The notes beneath the pieces are model-generated. The model was not told the DNA's origin, ran no database searches, and saw only the letters and a program-made list of their open reading frames with translations. From NCBI GenBank assembly GCA_031282485.1, contig JAITDQ010000028.1, positions 1-7,765 of the forward strand: DNA of 7,765 nucleotides, written 5' to 3'. The DNA comes from Tannerella sp. (lineage in GTDB: Bacteria; Bacteroidota; Bacteroidia; Bacteroidales; Tannerellaceae). Positions 6,460 to 7,765 of this stretch are shown here, piece after piece (within the stretch, counting starts at the first letter, position 1; each line of letters opens with the position of its first letter). Position numbers and translations under genes: made by a program.

Positions 6460-7263
6460 TTAAAGTTCCGGTTTAATCTCCGTTTCTTCCAGATATTTGC
6501 CGGCTATTAATGTTAATTCAATAAACTGTTCGATAGACAACTGTTCCGGTCTTTTATCGAATATGGGCAGTGAAAAATACGGACAGTCGTTGCCCAGCAA
6601 AGGCTTCATCGAGTTTCTCAGCGTCTTCCGCCGCCGGTTGAACGACGTTTTGACAACCTGTTTATAAAGCGTTTCATCACAACCCAGTTCCGTACGGCTG
6701 TTCCGCGTCATGCGTATCACCGCGCTTTTGACTTTCGGCGGAGGGTCGAATACCTTTTCACTCACGGTAAAAAGATATTCTACCTCATACCAGGGTTGTA
6801 TCAGGGCGCTCAGTATACCGGAATTTCTGCTGCCGGGAGCGGCCGAAAGGCGTTCGGCGACTTCTTTCTGAATCATGCCGGAGCAGCAAACGACCCGGTC
6901 TTTGTATTCGAGTATTTTGAAGAAAATCTGGCTTGCTATATAATAAGGATAATTGCCGATAACACAGAACTTTGTGTCATACAGGCGTTCCGGTTTCATT
7001 TTCAGGAAATCTTCCGCGTAGATGCGTCCCGAAAGGGCGGGGAAATGTTGTGTAAGGTAATTGACGGACGCCATGTCTATCTCTGCGACAGACAGGTCGT
7101 GTCCTTCATCAAGCAAAAAGCGGGTGAGCACACCCGTTCCGGCGCCAACCTCCAAAACAGGCAAGCCACGATATGCGGACAACGTTTCTGCTATACGCTG
7201 TGCAATCCCAAGGTCTTTCAGGAAATGCTGTCCCAAAGACTTTTTCGGCCGGATAATCGTCAT
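6460..7263 (-). CDS. rsmA: 16S rRNA dimethyladenosine transferase RsmA (KsgA)
   Basis: This 267-residue protein transfers four methyl groups from S-adenosylmethionine to the two adjacent adenosines in helix 45 of 16S rRNA (1518 and 1519 in E. coli numbering), late in small-subunit assembly. Visible motifs are KKSLGQHFL (7-15), the SAM-binding EVGAGTGVLT (38-47), acidic Glu61 and Asp63 in AEID, AEDFL (83-87) and the target-adenine motif GNYPYYI (103-109). Further on are IQKEVAERL (131-139), FDPPPKVKSAV (172-182) and the basic FNRRRKTLRN (208-217). NYPYY departs mildly from the common NLPYN or NFPYN form, but Asn, Pro and Tyr are kept. The start MTIIRPKKSLGQ is normal. It heads the rsmA-mgtE pair. 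No textbook promoter is evident on the minus strand close upstream, although a TATCTTTG box lies at 7399-7392. Confidence 0.97.
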   Translation of the reverse strand: MTIIRPKKSLGQHFLKDLGIAQRIAETLSAYRGLPVLEVGAGTGVLTRFLLDEGHDLSVAEIDMASVNYLTQHFPALSGRIYAEDFLKMKPERLYDTKFCVIGNYPYYIASQIFFKILEYKDRVVCCSGMIQKEVAERLSAAPGSRNSGILSALIQPWYEVEYLFTVSEKVFDPPPKVKSAVIRMTRNSRTELGCDETLYKQVVKTSFNRRRKTLRNSMKPLLGNDCPYFSLPIFDKRPEQLSIEQFIELTLIAGKYLEETEIKPEL

Positions 7264-7354
7264 CGGTTTTCAATTTGTTTGATGCTGTTTTTTATTTATA
7301 CATGCGGCAAACAGGCTCCACAAAGGCAATTTGAAATAAAAAGCCGGATTTTAT

Positions 7355-7385
7355 TTTGCATTGCGTTCGGTTTGCGCTATCTTTG
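7355..7385 (+). promoter_or_regulatory. Bacteroidetes-type promoter of the 7421 membrane-protein gene
   Basis: TTTG (7355-7358), a 19-base spacer and TATCTTTG (7378-7385) match both consensus elements exactly. Transcription would start near 7392, leaving a leader of about 30 AT-rich bases before the ATG at 7421. Confidence 0.82.
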
Positions 7386-7399
7386 CGGGGACAAAGATA
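7378..7399. repeat. Inverted repeat of two opposed -7 boxes
   Basis: TATCTTTG (7378-7385) is followed after six bases by its exact reverse complement CAAAGATA (7392-7399). The left arm is the -7 element of the plus-strand promoter. The right arm is a consensus -7 box for the minus strand, toward rsmA, but it lacks a clear -33 partner (the bases near 7419-7423 do not read TTG). It could be a divergent promoter for rsmA or an operator covering the start site. Confidence 0.6.
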
Positions 7400-7420
7400 A
7401 AAAAATAATTTTAGTATTGC

Positions 7421-7765
7421 ATGAATTTCAGACAAATCTTCCGAAAGATTATTCAAATATTACTTCCATTGGCTTTGGGAATTATCCTGTTATGGTTTCT
7501 GTATCGTAATCAGGATTTGAGTAACATTATGCGCGTGGCGAAGAAAGGCGTGCGTTATGACATCCTGCTTTTTTCGTTGATTTTCGGCCTGGCCGCCAAT
7601 ACCGTCCGCGGTTTGAGGTGGAGTATGCTGATCGATTCGCTGGGCAAACGGGTGAACAGGAAAAATGCGATATACGCCATTTGGGGTAACTATGCCATTA
7701 ACATGGCGCTTCCGCGTGTGGGCGAAATTTGGCGTTGCGGCGTCATGTCGAAGTATGAAAAGATA
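7421..7765 (+). CDS. Flippase-like membrane protein (LPG-synthase-TM/UPF0104 family), 3' end outside the window
   Basis: The ATG at 7421 opens a frame that remains open to the last base (115 codons); no stop is reached. The N-terminus MNFRQIFRKIIQ is basic and leads into a first membrane segment (about 10-28, IIQILLPLALGIILLWFLY). A second follows at about 47-62 (DILLFSLIFGLAANTV) with RGLRW after it. The segment around 83-105 (AIYAIWGNYAINMALPRVGEIWR) carries PRxGExxR, the conserved signature of the lysylphosphatidylglycerol-synthase transmembrane/UPF0104 family. Full-length members have about 320-350 residues and 7-8 membrane segments, so roughly two thirds are missing here. Standalone members of this family are thought to move or flip lipids or lipid-linked molecules, but the substrate is unknown. 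The gene is divergent from rsmA and has its own strong promoter. Confidence 0.88.
   Translation, partial: MNFRQIFRKIIQILLPLALGIILLWFLYRNQDLSNIMRVAKKGVRYDILLFSLIFGLAANTVRGLRWSMLIDSLGKRVNRKNAIYAIWGNYAINMALPRVGEIWRCGVMSKYEKI

Noticed and set aside
6796..7509. A 237-codon plus-strand frame opposite rsmA
   Set aside because: It lies antisense to a clear full-length rsmA and then runs through the divergent promoter and into the 7421 gene in the wrong frame. Its composition is that of a shadow frame.

Overview
The window looks like a Bacteroidales chromosome. Three sites match the Bacteroidetes promoter form (TAnnTTTG at -7 with TTTG or TTG about 19-22 bases upstream), the protein sequences are Bacteroidales-like, and most starts lack a strong Shine-Dalgarno sequence. 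The genus cannot be fixed from this alone. The window divides into an accessory-looking left third (1-2600) and a conserved housekeeping right part (2600-7765).

Left part, plus strand. The window opens inside an unrecognised gene (2-505) whose C-terminal half reads like a beta-sandwich domain, followed by an intrinsic terminator (524-565). The next 390 bases hold no confident gene. They contain a tandem array of eight 11-bp units (575-662), a possible 36-residue minus-strand ORF (678-788), and a Bacteroidetes-type promoter (837-869). That promoter leads into a large P-loop ATPase with a C-terminal PD-(D/E)XK nuclease domain (896-2549), broken by a single frameshift near 1236-1243. A 26-bp imperfect repeat, 72 bases apart, lies at the break.

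Right part, minus strand. Two runs of genes are read leftward. The first, rsmA-mgtE (7263 down to 5087), encodes a 16S rRNA dimethyltransferase and a magnesium channel/transporter. The second, efp-radC-DUF59-lpxH (4971 down to 2629), encodes elongation factor P, a RadC/JAB protein, a MIP18-family Fe-S assembly factor and the lipid A enzyme LpxH. Its genes are separated by 2, 2 and -4 bases, so it is very probably one operon. A well-formed promoter at 5016-5046 drives efp, and a large inverted repeat lies around that promoter.

Right edge. Divergent from rsmA, a plus-strand gene starts at 7421 behind a strong promoter (7355-7385) and runs off the window. It encodes an integral membrane protein of the LPG-synthase-TM/UPF0104 flippase-like family. 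An 8-bp perfect inverted repeat made of two opposed -7 boxes lies in this divergent region.

I found no RNA genes, CRISPR array, insertion sequence or complete new system. The most unusual material is the 506-2549 region: the 11-bp array, the candidate small ORF and the broken ATPase-nuclease.
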